Shown here in pieces: positions 8,984-17,124 of a stretch of 64,000 nt of DNA. The stretch is taken from positions 1 through 64,000 of the forward strand of contig NZ_JAHRED010000009.1 of assembly GCF_019084045.1 (NCBI RefSeq). The letters are read 5' to 3'. The notes beneath the pieces are model-generated. The model was not told where the DNA came from. It saw nothing but the letters and a program-made list of their open reading frames with translations, and ran no database searches. Source of the DNA: Paeniglutamicibacter quisquiliarum. GTDB taxonomy: Bacteria > Actinomycetota > Actinomycetes > Actinomycetales > Micrococcaceae. How positions within the stretch are numbered: the first letter of the stretch is position 1; each line of letters begins with the position of its first letter. The translations under genes were made by a program, and so were the position numbers.

Positions 8984-9174
8984 GAGCCGACATCACGCGA
9001 AAACTGCTCGGTTTTCGGTGTTGAAAGTAATCTCCGTCATATTGCCGCGCGGGGCCGACGTGACGTTGCTTTACGCCTTGCCCGATGTGGATTCGCGGCT
9101 CCGGTGTCGACCTGCACCCGTGCCTCGGGAAGCGGCAACCGGTGGCCGCCGGCGGGCTGCAGCCGGGAGTCGGG

Positions 9175-9975
9175 TCAGCGGCCGCGCCGGGCCAGGCGCT
9201 CCACCCAGGCATCGGGTGCAAAGCGCGCCACGGCTACAGCAAGCTTGTAGCGCGCGGACGGGATCGAGAGGGATTTCCCCGCCTGGCTGTCACCTAGCCC
9301 CTGGCGCACCACGTCCGGAGCCGTCAGCCAGCCCCACGCCGGAATCCCGGACTTGTCGGCCCCCATTCGGTCGTGGAATTCGGTGCGGACAAAGCCGGGG
9401 CACAGGGCGGTGACGGAGATCCCGCGGTCGGCATAAAACAGGTTGGCCCACTTGCTGAAGTTCACCATCAGCGCCTTGGCCGCAGAATAGGTGCCGCGCG
9501 GGGTGAACGCGGCAACCGAGGCGACATTGATGATTCGCCCTCCGCCGCGGGTGGACATTGCGTTGATTGCCGCATGCATCAGGACCAGGGGCGCTTGGGT
9601 GTGAATGCGCAAGTGGCCGAGTTCGCCGCCGAGGTCGTTGTCGGCAAAGTTGCCCGGCAGCCCGAATCCCGCGTTGTTGACCAGCATTGAAACCGGCCTC
9701 GAGTCCCGGGCGAGACGATGGGCGACGCGTGCGGCCCCTGCGTCGGAGACCAGGTCCGCGGGCAGCACCTCCACGTCGACTGCGAAGCGGGCGTGCAGGC
9801 GCGATGCCACCTCATCGAGGCGTTCTTTGTCGCGGGCCACGATGACAAGATCGTGGCCCTGGGCCGCCAGCTGGGTGCAAAATTCGGCGCCCAGGCCCGA
9901 CGTGGCTCCGGTGACCAGGGCCGTGCCGCGACTGCGGTGCGGGTTCGTGGATTCCGGCGGAAGGATTTCGTTCAT
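9175..9975 (-). CDS. Short-chain dehydrogenase/reductase (SDR)
   Basis: A 266-residue classical SDR. The cofactor motif is TGATSGLG near residues 22-29, preceded by the first strand ALVTG. The NNAG motif appears as LVNNAGFG near 98-105, and the catalytic Tyr and Lys are in TYSAAK near 158-163. It therefore uses NAD(P)H to reduce or oxidise a carbonyl/alcohol substrate. It stands between the two siderophore gene sets but is transcribed separately, with the iron-box promoter of the second set just beyond its start. Relation to iron uptake is not supported by anything in the protein. Confidence 0.88.
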   Translation of the reverse strand: MNEILPPESTNPHRSRGTALVTGATSGLGAEFCTQLAAQGHDLVIVARDKERLDEVASRLHARFAVDVEVLPADLVSDAGAARVAHRLARDSRPVSMLVNNAGFGLPGNFADNDLGGELGHLRIHTQAPLVLMHAAINAMSTRGGGRIINVASVAAFTPRGTYSAAKALMVNFSKWANLFYADRGISVTALCPGFVRTEFHDRMGADKSGIPAWGWLTAPDVVRQGLGDSQAGKSLSIPSARYKLAVAVARFAPDAWVERLARRGR

Positions 9976-10075
9976 AATGTGAGCCTAGTCACCAGGGGTG
10001 GGGTCGGGATGCGAAATTACGGGGGTTTGTCATCCAGCGTCGCGTCACGTGAAGACCAATTAGGGTCGATCCATG

Positions 10076-10110
10076 TTGCGTATTTGGTTTTAGTGAGGTT
10101 AGCCTTACTC
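10076..10110 (+). promoter_or_regulatory. Iron-regulated promoter of the second siderophore set (IdeR box)
   Basis: AGTGAGGTTAGCCTTACT at 10092-10109 is a near-perfect palindrome: seven-base arms with one mismatch around TTAG. It matches the DtxR/IdeR consensus closely. A possible -35 TTGCGT (10076-10081) lies 18 bases before TAGCCT (10100-10105), a possible -10 within the box. Binding of iron-loaded IdeR would block initiation. The binding-protein gene starts about 105 bases downstream. Confidence 0.7.
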
Positions 10111-10215
10111 GGCAGGTGCTTGTGAATTGGATCATCTCGTTCACCGTGAAGCAGGCACCGATTCCTCCGCTTCCATCGCTTTCCCACGCTGAATCGCAAA
10201 GGATTCCACACTCAC

Positions 10216-11262
10216 ATGAAGTTCACTCGACGCGCAGGCCTCATCGCCGCAGCAACCACCGCCCTTGCCCTGACCCTCAGTGCCTGCGGCGGAGCCGCCG
10301 ACAGCGCCCCGGCCAGCAGCACCGAAGCCGCTGCCGCCTCCTTCCCGGTCAGCGTCAAGCACATCTACGGCACCACCGAGATCACCGAGAAGCCCGAGCG
10401 GATTGCCACGGTTTCCTGGGTCAACGCCGACGCCGTGCTGGCGCTGGGCGTCGTCCCGGTGGCCATGGCCGAGGACACCTGGGGCAACAACAAGCAGGGC
10501 TCCACCGATTGGAAGGACGCAAAGCTCGCCGAGCTCGGCGCCTCGATCGGCAGCGAGAAGGCGCCGGTGCAGTACTCGGAGAAGGACGGCGTGAACTTCA
10601 CCGCACTGGCAGAGGCACAGCCCGACCTGATCGTCGCCGGCTACTCGGGCCTGACGAAGGACGAGTACGACAAGCTCTCGAAGATCGCCCCGGTCATCGG
10701 CCCGGTGGCACCGAACTACACTGCCGGCTGGCAGGACGTGACCACCGCGGTCGGCCAGGCCCTGGGCATGGATGCCGAGGCCAAGGACGTCATCGCCGGC
10801 GTCGATGCAAAGATCACTGCCGCCGCCGAGGCGAATCCGGTCTTCAAGGACACCACGTTCATCGCAGGAAACCTGGAGCCGTCCGACAACACCATCAGCC
10901 TCTACGCCACGGGCGACTCACGCCCGCGCTTCCTCACCGCCCTGGGCATGACCCAGGCCGAAATCGTTGACGCCAACGCCAAGGACGGCGAGTTCTACCT
11001 GCCGTGGGCCGCGGAACGCGCCAACGAGCTCGAGGCCGACATCTTCTTCACCTGGGCCGCCGAGGGCACGGGCACCGCCGCCATCGCCAAGAACAAGCTC
11101 TTCGCCCAGATCCCCGCCGTCTCCAAGGGCGGATTGGTGGCCGCGGCCAACGACATGGAAGTCCTCGCCATCTCGGCGGCCTCCCCGCTGTCGGTGCCCT
11201 ACGCCATCGACAAGGTCGTTCCGGCCTTCGCAGCAGCCGCCCAGGCAGCCGCCGGCAAGTAG
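10216..11262 (+). CDS. Iron-siderophore ABC transporter substrate-binding lipoprotein
   Basis: A 348-residue PBP2-type lipoprotein. The N-terminus MKFTRRAG is followed by a hydrophobic stretch and LSAC, putting the lipidated Cys at residue 24. The body shows the FepB/FecB/DesE-like pattern: EITEKPERIATVSWVNADAV, then the metal-siderophore segment AQPDLIVAGYSGLTKDEYDKL. It should capture a ferric siderophore outside the membrane. Its transporter partners begin about 900 bases downstream, with an opposite-strand gene in between. It is preceded by a clear iron box. Confidence 0.9.
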   Translation: MKFTRRAGLIAAATTALALTLSACGGAADSAPASSTEAAAASFPVSVKHIYGTTEITEKPERIATVSWVNADAVLALGVVPVAMAEDTWGNNKQGSTDWKDAKLAELGASIGSEKAPVQYSEKDGVNFTALAEAQPDLIVAGYSGLTKDEYDKLSKIAPVIGPVAPNYTAGWQDVTTAVGQALGMDAEAKDVIAGVDAKITAAAEANPVFKDTTFIAGNLEPSDNTISLYATGDSRPRFLTALGMTQAEIVDANAKDGEFYLPWAAERANELEADIFFTWAAEGTGTAAIAKNKLFAQIPAVSKGGLVAAANDMEVLAISAASPLSVPYAIDKVVPAFAAAAQAAAGK

Positions 11263-11316
11263 CCTGCACCCACCACCCACGCACCGGCACCAATCAGGCG
11301 GGACCCACACGCAATG

Positions 11317-12111
11317 TCAGGAAGCTCCGGACTCCTCAAGGTAGTGCAACTGCGCTGCCACGGAGATCTCGGCGGCCCGTCGCACCAACGGGTCCACGTC
11401 CGCGTAGACCGCGTCGGTGACCTGGGCAACGGTGGGACCACCGGCGGCAACGGCCCGGATCTGCGCCAAGGCGGCGCGGATCTGGGCCAGCCGTTCGTGC
11501 CGGTGCGCCCGGTATTCGCGCACGACCGCGTGCAGCGAGGGGAGCACTGGGCCGTGCGCCGGCAGCACCATCGCATCGGGGCCGGCCTCCAGCTTGTCCA
11601 GCGAGGACAGGTAGTCGGCCAGCGTCCCGTCGGGGGCATCGAGGATGGTGGTGCCGCGGCCCAGGATGGTGTCCCCGGTGAGCATCGAGCCGTTGGCCCC
11701 GTCGTCGGGCAGCAGGAAACAGAGCGAATCGGAGGTGTGTCCCGGAGTGCCAAGCACCCGCAGACGCAGGCCCGCCGCGTGGATTTCCTCCCCGTCGCGA
11801 AGCACCTCCCCGCCGCGGCAATGTTCCGGCAGGACGGCGCGCACCGGGGCCCCGGTGAGCCGGTGCAGCGTGTCGATGCCCTCGGTGTGGTCGTGGTGGC
11901 GGTGCGTGATGAGGATCAGCTCCACGGATTCTGCGGCCAGCGCCGCCAGGTGCCCGGCGTCGTCGGGCCCCGGGTCCACGATGACGCAATGCTCGGAACC
12001 GGGCGCGCGCAGGACCCACGAATTGGTTCCCTCCAGCGACATGGGTCCGGGATTGGGAGCCAGGTAAAACTCGGCCGCCTCGGAGGCGCGGGTGGCTTGC
12101 TGCTTGGTCAT
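11317..12111 (-). CDS. Metallo-beta-lactamase-fold hydrolase
   Basis: A 264-residue MBL-fold protein of the LACTB2/glyoxalase-II-like type. The metal site THRHHDHTEG is present near residues 80-89, with the downstream ligands GTPGHTSDS near 133-141 and LTGDTILG near 157-164, and a late HGP motif. The ATG at MTKQQATR is chosen because upstream residues in the longer frame have no domain character. It lies antisense between a siderophore-binding protein gene and its permease genes, 56 bases from the divergent permease start. The substrate is unknown; RNA, thioester and lactone hydrolases all occur in this fold. Confidence 0.85.
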   Translation of the reverse strand: MTKQQATRASEAAEFYLAPNPGPMSLEGTNSWVLRAPGSEHCVIVDPGPDDAGHLAALAAESVELILITHRHHDHTEGIDTLHRLTGAPVRAVLPEHCRGGEVLRDGEEIHAAGLRLRVLGTPGHTSDSLCFLLPDDGANGSMLTGDTILGRGTTILDAPDGTLADYLSSLDKLEAGPDAMVLPAHGPVLPSLHAVVREYRAHRHERLAQIRAALAQIRAVAAGGPTVAQVTDAVYADVDPLVRRAAEISVAAQLHYLEESGAS

Positions 12112-12167
12112 GGCCACCAGTCTAGATCCACGACGCCAACGACGGACCCAAACCAGGTGGTCAATCC

Positions 12168-13280
12168 ATGAGCACGCGCCCTTCCTTCCCCCGCCGTCCC
12201 GTGGCCCCACCTCCGTCGGCGGCCCCGGCCACTGCCGCGCCGCCCGCCCGGGATGCAGGTTCGGCTGCGGCCGACCGGCGCCCCGGCCTGATGCCGGCGC
12301 CGCTGCTGGGGCTCGTCCTCGCGGCGGCGGTCGCCGCGATGGTCTTCCTCTCCCTGCTCATCGGCGCCCGGCCCATCGCCCCGGCCACCGTCCTTGACGC
12401 CCTGGCCAACCTTGACCCGTCCAACGGCGACCACGCCGTGGTCGCCTCGCGCATCCCGCGCACCATCGCCGGCCTGCTCATCGGGGCCGCGCTGGGGCTG
12501 GCCGGGGCCGGGATGCAGGGCATCACGCGCAACCCGCTGGCCGACCCGGGCATCCTCGGGATCAACGCCGGCGCCGCGCTGGCCGTGGTGGCCGGCATCC
12601 ACTTCTTCGCCGTGACCACGCTGCACGGCTACATCCTTTTCGCCTTCGTCGGTGCCGCGGGTGCCGCGCTGCTGGTCTATGTGGTGGCTTCGCTGGGCCG
12701 CGACGGCGCCACGGGGCTGAAGCTGGCCCTGGCCGGCGCGGCCATGGCGGCGGGCCTCGGGTCGCTGACCAACGCCATCTTGATGATCGGACAGGAGGCG
12801 CTGGACCGCTTCAGGTTCTGGCAGGTCGGCACGCTGGGGGCCCGCGAGGTGCCCGAGATGCTCGCGGTCGCGCCGTTCCTGGCCCTGGGTGCCGTTGCGG
12901 TACTGGCCGGCGCCCGGCTGTTCAACGCGCTGGCCCTGGGCGACGACTCGGCCGTGGGGCTCGGGTTCCGCGTGGGCCGCGGGCGCGCGGTGTCCGCGGC
13001 GGGTGTGGTGCTGCTGTGCGGCGCCGCCACCGCGCTGGCCGGGCCCATCGGCTTCGTCGGGCTGATCGTGCCCCATGCGATCCGCGTCCTGGCCGGCGGG
13101 GACTACCGCTGGCTGCTGCCGCTGTCCATGTTGGCCGGGCCGGTGCTGCTGCTGGGCGCCGACGTCGTGGGCCGGGTCATCGCCCCGCCTGCAGAAATCC
13201 AGGTCGGTGTCATGACGGCGGTGCTCGGTGCGCCGCTCTTCCTCTGGCTGCTGCGCCGCGGAAGGAAGGTCACGCTGTGA
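12168..13280 (+). CDS. Iron-siderophore ABC permease (FepD-like)
   Basis: A 370-residue FecCD-family permease. An unusually Pro/Ala-rich cytoplasmic N-terminus of about 45 residues precedes the first membrane segment. The family motif [19 protein letters not shown] lies near residues 95-113, the coupling region around [12 protein letters not shown] in the last third, and [15 protein letters not shown] after it. It should pair with the next permease. Its stop overlaps the GTG of that gene. I see no iron box directly upstream, so it may rely on read-through from the binding-protein gene or on a promoter in the 56-base divergent gap. Confidence 0.9.
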   Translation: MSTRPSFPRRPVAPPPSAAPATAAPPARDAGSAAADRRPGLMPAPLLGLVLAAAVAAMVFLSLLIGARPIAPATVLDALANLDPSNGDHAVVASRIPRTIAGLLIGAALGLAGAGMQGITRNPLADPGILGINAGAALAVVAGIHFFAVTTLHGYILFAFVGAAGAALLVYVVASLGRDGATGLKLALAGAAMAAGLGSLTNAILMIGQEALDRFRFWQVGTLGAREVPEMLAVAPFLALGAVAVLAGARLFNALALGDDSAVGLGFRVGRGRAVSAAGVVLLCGAATALAGPIGFVGLIVPHAIRVLAGGDYRWLLPLSMLAGPVLLLGADVVGRVIAPPAEIQVGVMTAVLGAPLFLWLLRRGRKVTL

Positions 13281-14506
13281 GCCGACCGACGCTGGCCGGG
13301 CGGGGCGTTGCCCCAAACCCCCCGACCCCCCTCGAACCCGCCGAAGATTCCGCCGCTGCCGACCGGACGGTCCTCGTGCCCGCCGCCGGGGCCGAGCCGA
13401 CCGCCGTTTCCGCCGCAACCGCCGTCCCGGGCCCCGGACGCCCGCGCAGTGCCGGCCCCGCGTCCGGCCCTGGCACCCCGAAAACGCCGGGCAACGCGGT
13501 GCGCCGCCACCGCGCCGGGCGCCGCCTCGGCCCGGTGGCCCGGGTGAACCTGCTGGCCGCCGCCGGCATCGTCGTGGCCGTCATCCTGAACCTGGTGGCC
13601 GGGCGCCACCCGATGGCGGTGCCCGACCTGCTGCAGGCCCTGGCCGGCCAGCGCGTTCCCGGGGTCTCGTTCATGCTCTGGGAGGACCGGCTGCCCCAGG
13701 CCGCCGTCGGGATCCTGGCCGGGGCCGCGTTTGGCGCCTCCGGGGCCATCTTCCAGCGCATGCTGCGCAACCCGCTGGCCAGCCCCGACGTCATCGGCGT
13801 CGGCTACGGCGCCAGCGCCGCGGCCGTGGCGGGCATGCTGTTCCTCGGCGCCCAGGGGATCGGGCTCTCACTGATTGCCTGCGCCGGCGCGCTGGCCGTG
13901 GCGCTGCTGATCTACGCCATCGCCGATGCCGGCAAGCACACCGGGGCGCGGCTGATCCTGGCCGGAATCGCGGTCGCCGCCATGCTGCAGGGCATCATCT
14001 CCTACCTGCTCACCCGCACCGACATCCGCATGGCCTCCGACGCCCTGCGCTGGCTGACCGGGTCGCTGTCCGCCAGCACCTGGGAGCGGGCCGGGATGCT
14101 CGGGGCGGCGCTGGCGATCCTGCTGCCGCTGCTGGTGCCCGCCGCGGCGAAGCTGCGGATCCTGGAACTGGGCGACGACACCGCCGCCGGGCTGGGGCTG
14201 CGCGTGCGCGGCACCCGGCTGGGGCTGATCCTGCTGGGGGTCGGACTCACCGCGGTGGCCACCGCCGTTACCGGCCCGCTGGCCTTCGTCTCCTTCCTGG
14301 CCGGGCCGCTGGCCCTGCGCCTGTGCGCCGGCCGCAGCCACCTGGGTTCCGCCGCGCTCGTGGGAGCGTTGCTGGTCACCGCGGCGACGTTCATCGCCAC
14401 CAACATCCTGCACGACATACAATTGCCAGTCGGCGTCGTCACCGGCGCACTGGGAGCACCATTCCTGATCTGGGTCTTGGTGCGCGCCAACAAGGAAGGA
14501 AGCTGA
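13277..14506 (+). CDS. Iron-siderophore ABC permease (FepG-like)
   Basis: From the GTG overlapping the upstream TGA, this is a 409-residue FecCD permease, longer than the usual 330-350 because of an N-terminal Pro/Ala/Arg-rich tail of roughly 90 residues before the first membrane segment. Conserved features include [37 protein letters not shown] and the coupling region [17 protein letters not shown]. It forms the second half of the channel. The next gene starts eight bases beyond its stop, so the ATPase is in the same transcript. The long tail is composition-biased and probably disordered. Confidence 0.9.
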   Translation: MSRPTLAGRGVAPNPPTPLEPAEDSAAADRTVLVPAAGAEPTAVSAATAVPGPGRPRSAGPASGPGTPKTPGNAVRRHRAGRRLGPVARVNLLAAAGIVVAVILNLVAGRHPMAVPDLLQALAGQRVPGVSFMLWEDRLPQAAVGILAGAAFGASGAIFQRMLRNPLASPDVIGVGYGASAAAVAGMLFLGAQGIGLSLIACAGALAVALLIYAIADAGKHTGARLILAGIAVAAMLQGIISYLLTRTDIRMASDALRWLTGSLSASTWERAGMLGAALAILLPLLVPAAAKLRILELGDDTAAGLGLRVRGTRLGLILLGVGLTAVATAVTGPLAFVSFLAGPLALRLCAGRSHLGSAALVGALLVTAATFIATNILHDIQLPVGVVTGALGAPFLIWVLVRANKEGS

Positions 14507-14514
14507 GAGCACGC

Positions 14515-16488
14515 ATGGCACTTCTCGAAGCACAGGACCTCACACTCGCCTACGATTCGGTGAGCATCGTTGACGAGCTTTCCCTGCAGCTGCCCAAGGG
14601 CGAGGTGACGATCATCGTGGGGGCCAACGGCTGCGGAAAATCCACGCTGCTGCGCGGGCTTTCCCGGCTGCTCAAGCCCGCCGGGGGACAGGTGCTGCTG
14701 GACGGGGAGGACATCCACTCCCGGCCGGCCCGCGAGGTTGCCAAGATGCTGGGGCTGCTGCCGCAGACCCCCACCGCGCCCGACGGAATCACCGTCCGCG
14801 AGCTCATCGGCCGCGGCCGGTACCCGCACCAGGGCTGGTTCAAGCGCTTCTCCGCCCAGGACGAAGCGGCGGTGGACCGCGCAATGAACCTCACCGGCAC
14901 CACGGAGTTGGCCGAACGGCCCATCGACGAGCTCTCCGGCGGGCAGCGCCAGCGGGTCTGGATCGCCATGGCGCTGGCCCAGGAAACCGAGCTGCTGCTG
15001 CTTGACGAGCCGACCACCTACCTGGACGTGGCGCACCAGCTGGAGGTGCTCGATGTGATCTCCGAGCTCAACCGCTCCCGCGGCACCACCGTGGTGATCG
15101 TGCTGCACGACCTCAACCTGGCCGCGCGCTATGCCGACCACCTGGTGGCCCTGAAGCACGGCAAGATCGTCGCGGCCGGGCACCCCGCCGCGGTGGTCAC
15201 CGAGGACATGGTCAAGAACGTCTTTGGCATGCCGTGCCGGGTCATCCCGGATCCGGTGGCCGGAACCCCGCTGGTGCTGCCGATCGGCCGGCACCGGGTG
15301 CTGCGCGCCGAGTCCGTGCTGGCGGCCCGGGGCATCTACCGCACACAGAACCCCGACGCCGACCTGGAGGCCGGCCCCGTGGCGGCCGCCCCGGTCATCC
15401 AGGTCCCCGCGGTCGCCGCGGCGGAAGGCTCCGGCGCGGCGACCGGGATGGCCGACGCCGCGGAAACGGCCCCGGCCGAAGGGCTGCAGCGCGCCGAGGA
15501 AATCAGCGAAATGCTGGCGTTCTCCACGCGCGTGCTGGCCGCCGAGGCGCTCAGCGACAACTACCGGCGGATCACCCTCACCGGTGCGGACCTTGCGCAC
15601 TTCGGCGCCGGGGCCGTGCCGCTGGACTTGCGCATCAAGCTGTTGATCCCGCCGGCCGCCGCGCCCGGTGCCGAGGCGCCGGAGCCGCCCGCAGAGTTCG
15701 CGTCGCTGCGCCCGGGCGCCTGGCTCAATGCCGAGGACGCCGGCGGCTGGTACCGCCGCTGGCTGGCGCTGCCGGCCGAAACCCGCGGGGACATGCGCAC
15801 CTACACCGTGCGGGCGCTGCGCCCGGCCGGGCACCGGGACAACCGCGGCGAACACGCGGAAATCGACATCGACTTCGTGCTGCACCTGCGCACCGAGGGC
15901 GGCAAGCTGGTCGGCGGGCCCGCGACGGTGTGGGCCGCGCAGGCCCGGGCCGGGGACGCGATGCTGCTGCTGGGACCCAATGCGGGGCTGTGCGACGAAA
16001 ACTACGGCGGCATCGAGTTCCGCCGGGGGGCGGCCAAGCGCGTCCTGCTGGCCGGCGACGAGACAGCCGCCCCGGCGATCTGCTCCATCCTGGAGTCCCT
16101 GCCGGCCGGGGTCACCGGACATGCGCTGATCGAGGTCCCGGACACCGGGGACATCCAGGGCTCCTCGACGCGCTCGGGCGTCTCGGTGCAGTGGCTTCCG
16201 CGTGGATCCCACCGGCACGGCGAGCTGCTGGCCGCCGCGGTGCGCGACATCGTGGCGATCCCCGCCGCCGGTGCCGTGATGACCGGGGCGGAGCCCGAGG
16301 ACGTCGACATCGACGAGCAGATCCTCTGGGAGACCGCGACGGTGTCCACCCAGCCGTTTTACGCCTGGCTGGCCGGGGAGGCCGGGGTGATCAAGGAGAT
16401 GCGCCGCTACCTGGTGCGCGATGCCGGCATGGACCGCAAGCAGGTCGCCTTCATGGGCTACTGGCGCCGCGGCAAGTCCGAAAACTAG
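14515..16488 (+). CDS. Fusion: siderophore ABC ATPase plus siderophore-interacting (FAD) reductase
   Basis: A 657-residue two-domain protein. Residues 1-275 are a FepC-type ATPase with Walker [10 protein letters not shown] (36-44), LSGGQRQRV (140-148) and [11 protein letters not shown] (161-171). Residues about 276-330 are an Ala/Pro-rich linker. Residues about 335-657 are a siderophore-interacting protein (ViuB/SIP family) with the flavin motif RTYTVR near 428-433 and the diagnostic C-terminal block ending YWRRG. SIP enzymes reduce ferric siderophores to free iron in the cytosol. The fusion ties import energy and iron release in one polypeptide. The reading frame is continuous and no internal start with a good ribosome site was seen between the domains. 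Confidence 0.9.
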   Translation: MALLEAQDLTLAYDSVSIVDELSLQLPKGEVTIIVGANGCGKSTLLRGLSRLLKPAGGQVLLDGEDIHSRPAREVAKMLGLLPQTPTAPDGITVRELIGRGRYPHQGWFKRFSAQDEAAVDRAMNLTGTTELAERPIDELSGGQRQRVWIAMALAQETELLLLDEPTTYLDVAHQLEVLDVISELNRSRGTTVVIVLHDLNLAARYADHLVALKHGKIVAAGHPAAVVTEDMVKNVFGMPCRVIPDPVAGTPLVLPIGRHRVLRAESVLAARGIYRTQNPDADLEAGPVAAAPVIQVPAVAAAEGSGAATGMADAAETAPAEGLQRAEEISEMLAFSTRVLAAEALSDNYRRITLTGADLAHFGAGAVPLDLRIKLLIPPAAAPGAEAPEPPAEFASLRPGAWLNAEDAGGWYRRWLALPAETRGDMRTYTVRALRPAGHRDNRGEHAEIDIDFVLHLRTEGGKLVGGPATVWAAQARAGDAMLLLGPNAGLCDENYGGIEFRRGAAKRVLLAGDETAAPAICSILESLPAGVTGHALIEVPDTGDIQGSSTRSGVSVQWLPRGSHRHGELLAAAVRDIVAIPAAGAVMTGAEPEDVDIDEQILWETATVSTQPFYAWLAGEAGVIKEMRRYLVRDAGMDRKQVAFMGYWRRGKSEN

Positions 16489-16552
16489 CCGCCGCGGTTC
16501 CGCGCGCCGGACCCCGGTTCCCGTCCGCCGTGCGGCCCGGGGCCCGGGTCCC

Positions 16553-17020
16553 CTAGCGTTCGGGGGAGCCGGAGAGCTTTTCCAGGATGCGCGCAAGCTC
16601 CGCGCGTTCCTGGGCGTTGAGGCGCCCGAAATATTCCTGGGTGTGGCTGCGCCGTGCCGCGCGCACACGCTCGCTGAGCTCCAGTCCTTCCTCGGTCAGG
16701 CACACCAGCGTGGCACGCCTGTCGACGGGGTCGGATTGCCGCAGGACCAGCTTCTTGGCCTCGAGCTGGTCGATGACCTCCGTGGCGGAACGCGGGGCGA
16801 TGCGCAGGTGCTCGGCGATGTCCTTCAGCCGCATGCCGGCCCTGGCCGCCGGGTCAGCGGAGTTGCCGTGCTGCGCCAGGGACCTCATGGCGCGGGACTG
16901 GTGCGGGGTCAGCTCGAACGGGGCCAGCCGCGCCGACCACGTCTGGCGTAGCGAGCGGGAGGCGCGGTGGAAGAGCTCGGACAGGTCCCCGGGAGGCACG
17001 AGATTGCTGCTGATGGGCAT
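16553..17020 (-). CDS. MarR-family transcriptional regulator
   Basis: A 155-residue winged-helix regulator. The MarR core runs from LAPFELTPHQSRAMRSLAQ through the recognition helix region HLRIAPRSATEVIDQLEAKKLVLRQSDPVDRRATLV, where the DxRRATLV wing motif is diagnostic. C-terminal residues form the dimerisation helices. It is divergent from an ABC exporter gene, and the shared 104-base gap contains a palindrome, so it most likely represses that exporter and itself and is released by a ligand. The ligand is not inferable. Confidence 0.9.
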   Translation of the reverse strand: MPISSNLVPPGDLSELFHRASRSLRQTWSARLAPFELTPHQSRAMRSLAQHGNSADPAARAGMRLKDIAEHLRIAPRSATEVIDQLEAKKLVLRQSDPVDRRATLVCLTEEGLELSERVRAARRSHTQEYFGRLNAQERAELARILEKLSGSPER

Positions 17021-17039
17021 GTCCCCAGACTACAACAAG

Positions 17040-17071
17040 TTGACTGGCAACCACATAGTGAGGTAACCTCA
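17040..17071 (+). promoter_or_regulatory. Exporter promoter with candidate MarR operator
   Basis: TTGACT (17040-17045) could be a -35 element. The palindrome TGAGGTAACCTCA (17059-17071, six-base arms around one base) sits where the -10 would lie, so a bound repressor would block initiation. A looser inverted pair GTTG-N5-CAAC lies at 17039-17051. Assignment to the divergent MarR gene rests on position. Confidence 0.5.
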
Positions 17072-17124
17072 TCGATGACGCGGTGCCAACCCCGCACCCT
17101 CAACCACCACGAAAGGTGGTGCAC

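Noticed and set aside
14002-16668. 888-residue frame antisense to the permease and fusion genes
   Set aside because: Composition is that of a shadow frame and it spans three well-supported genes.
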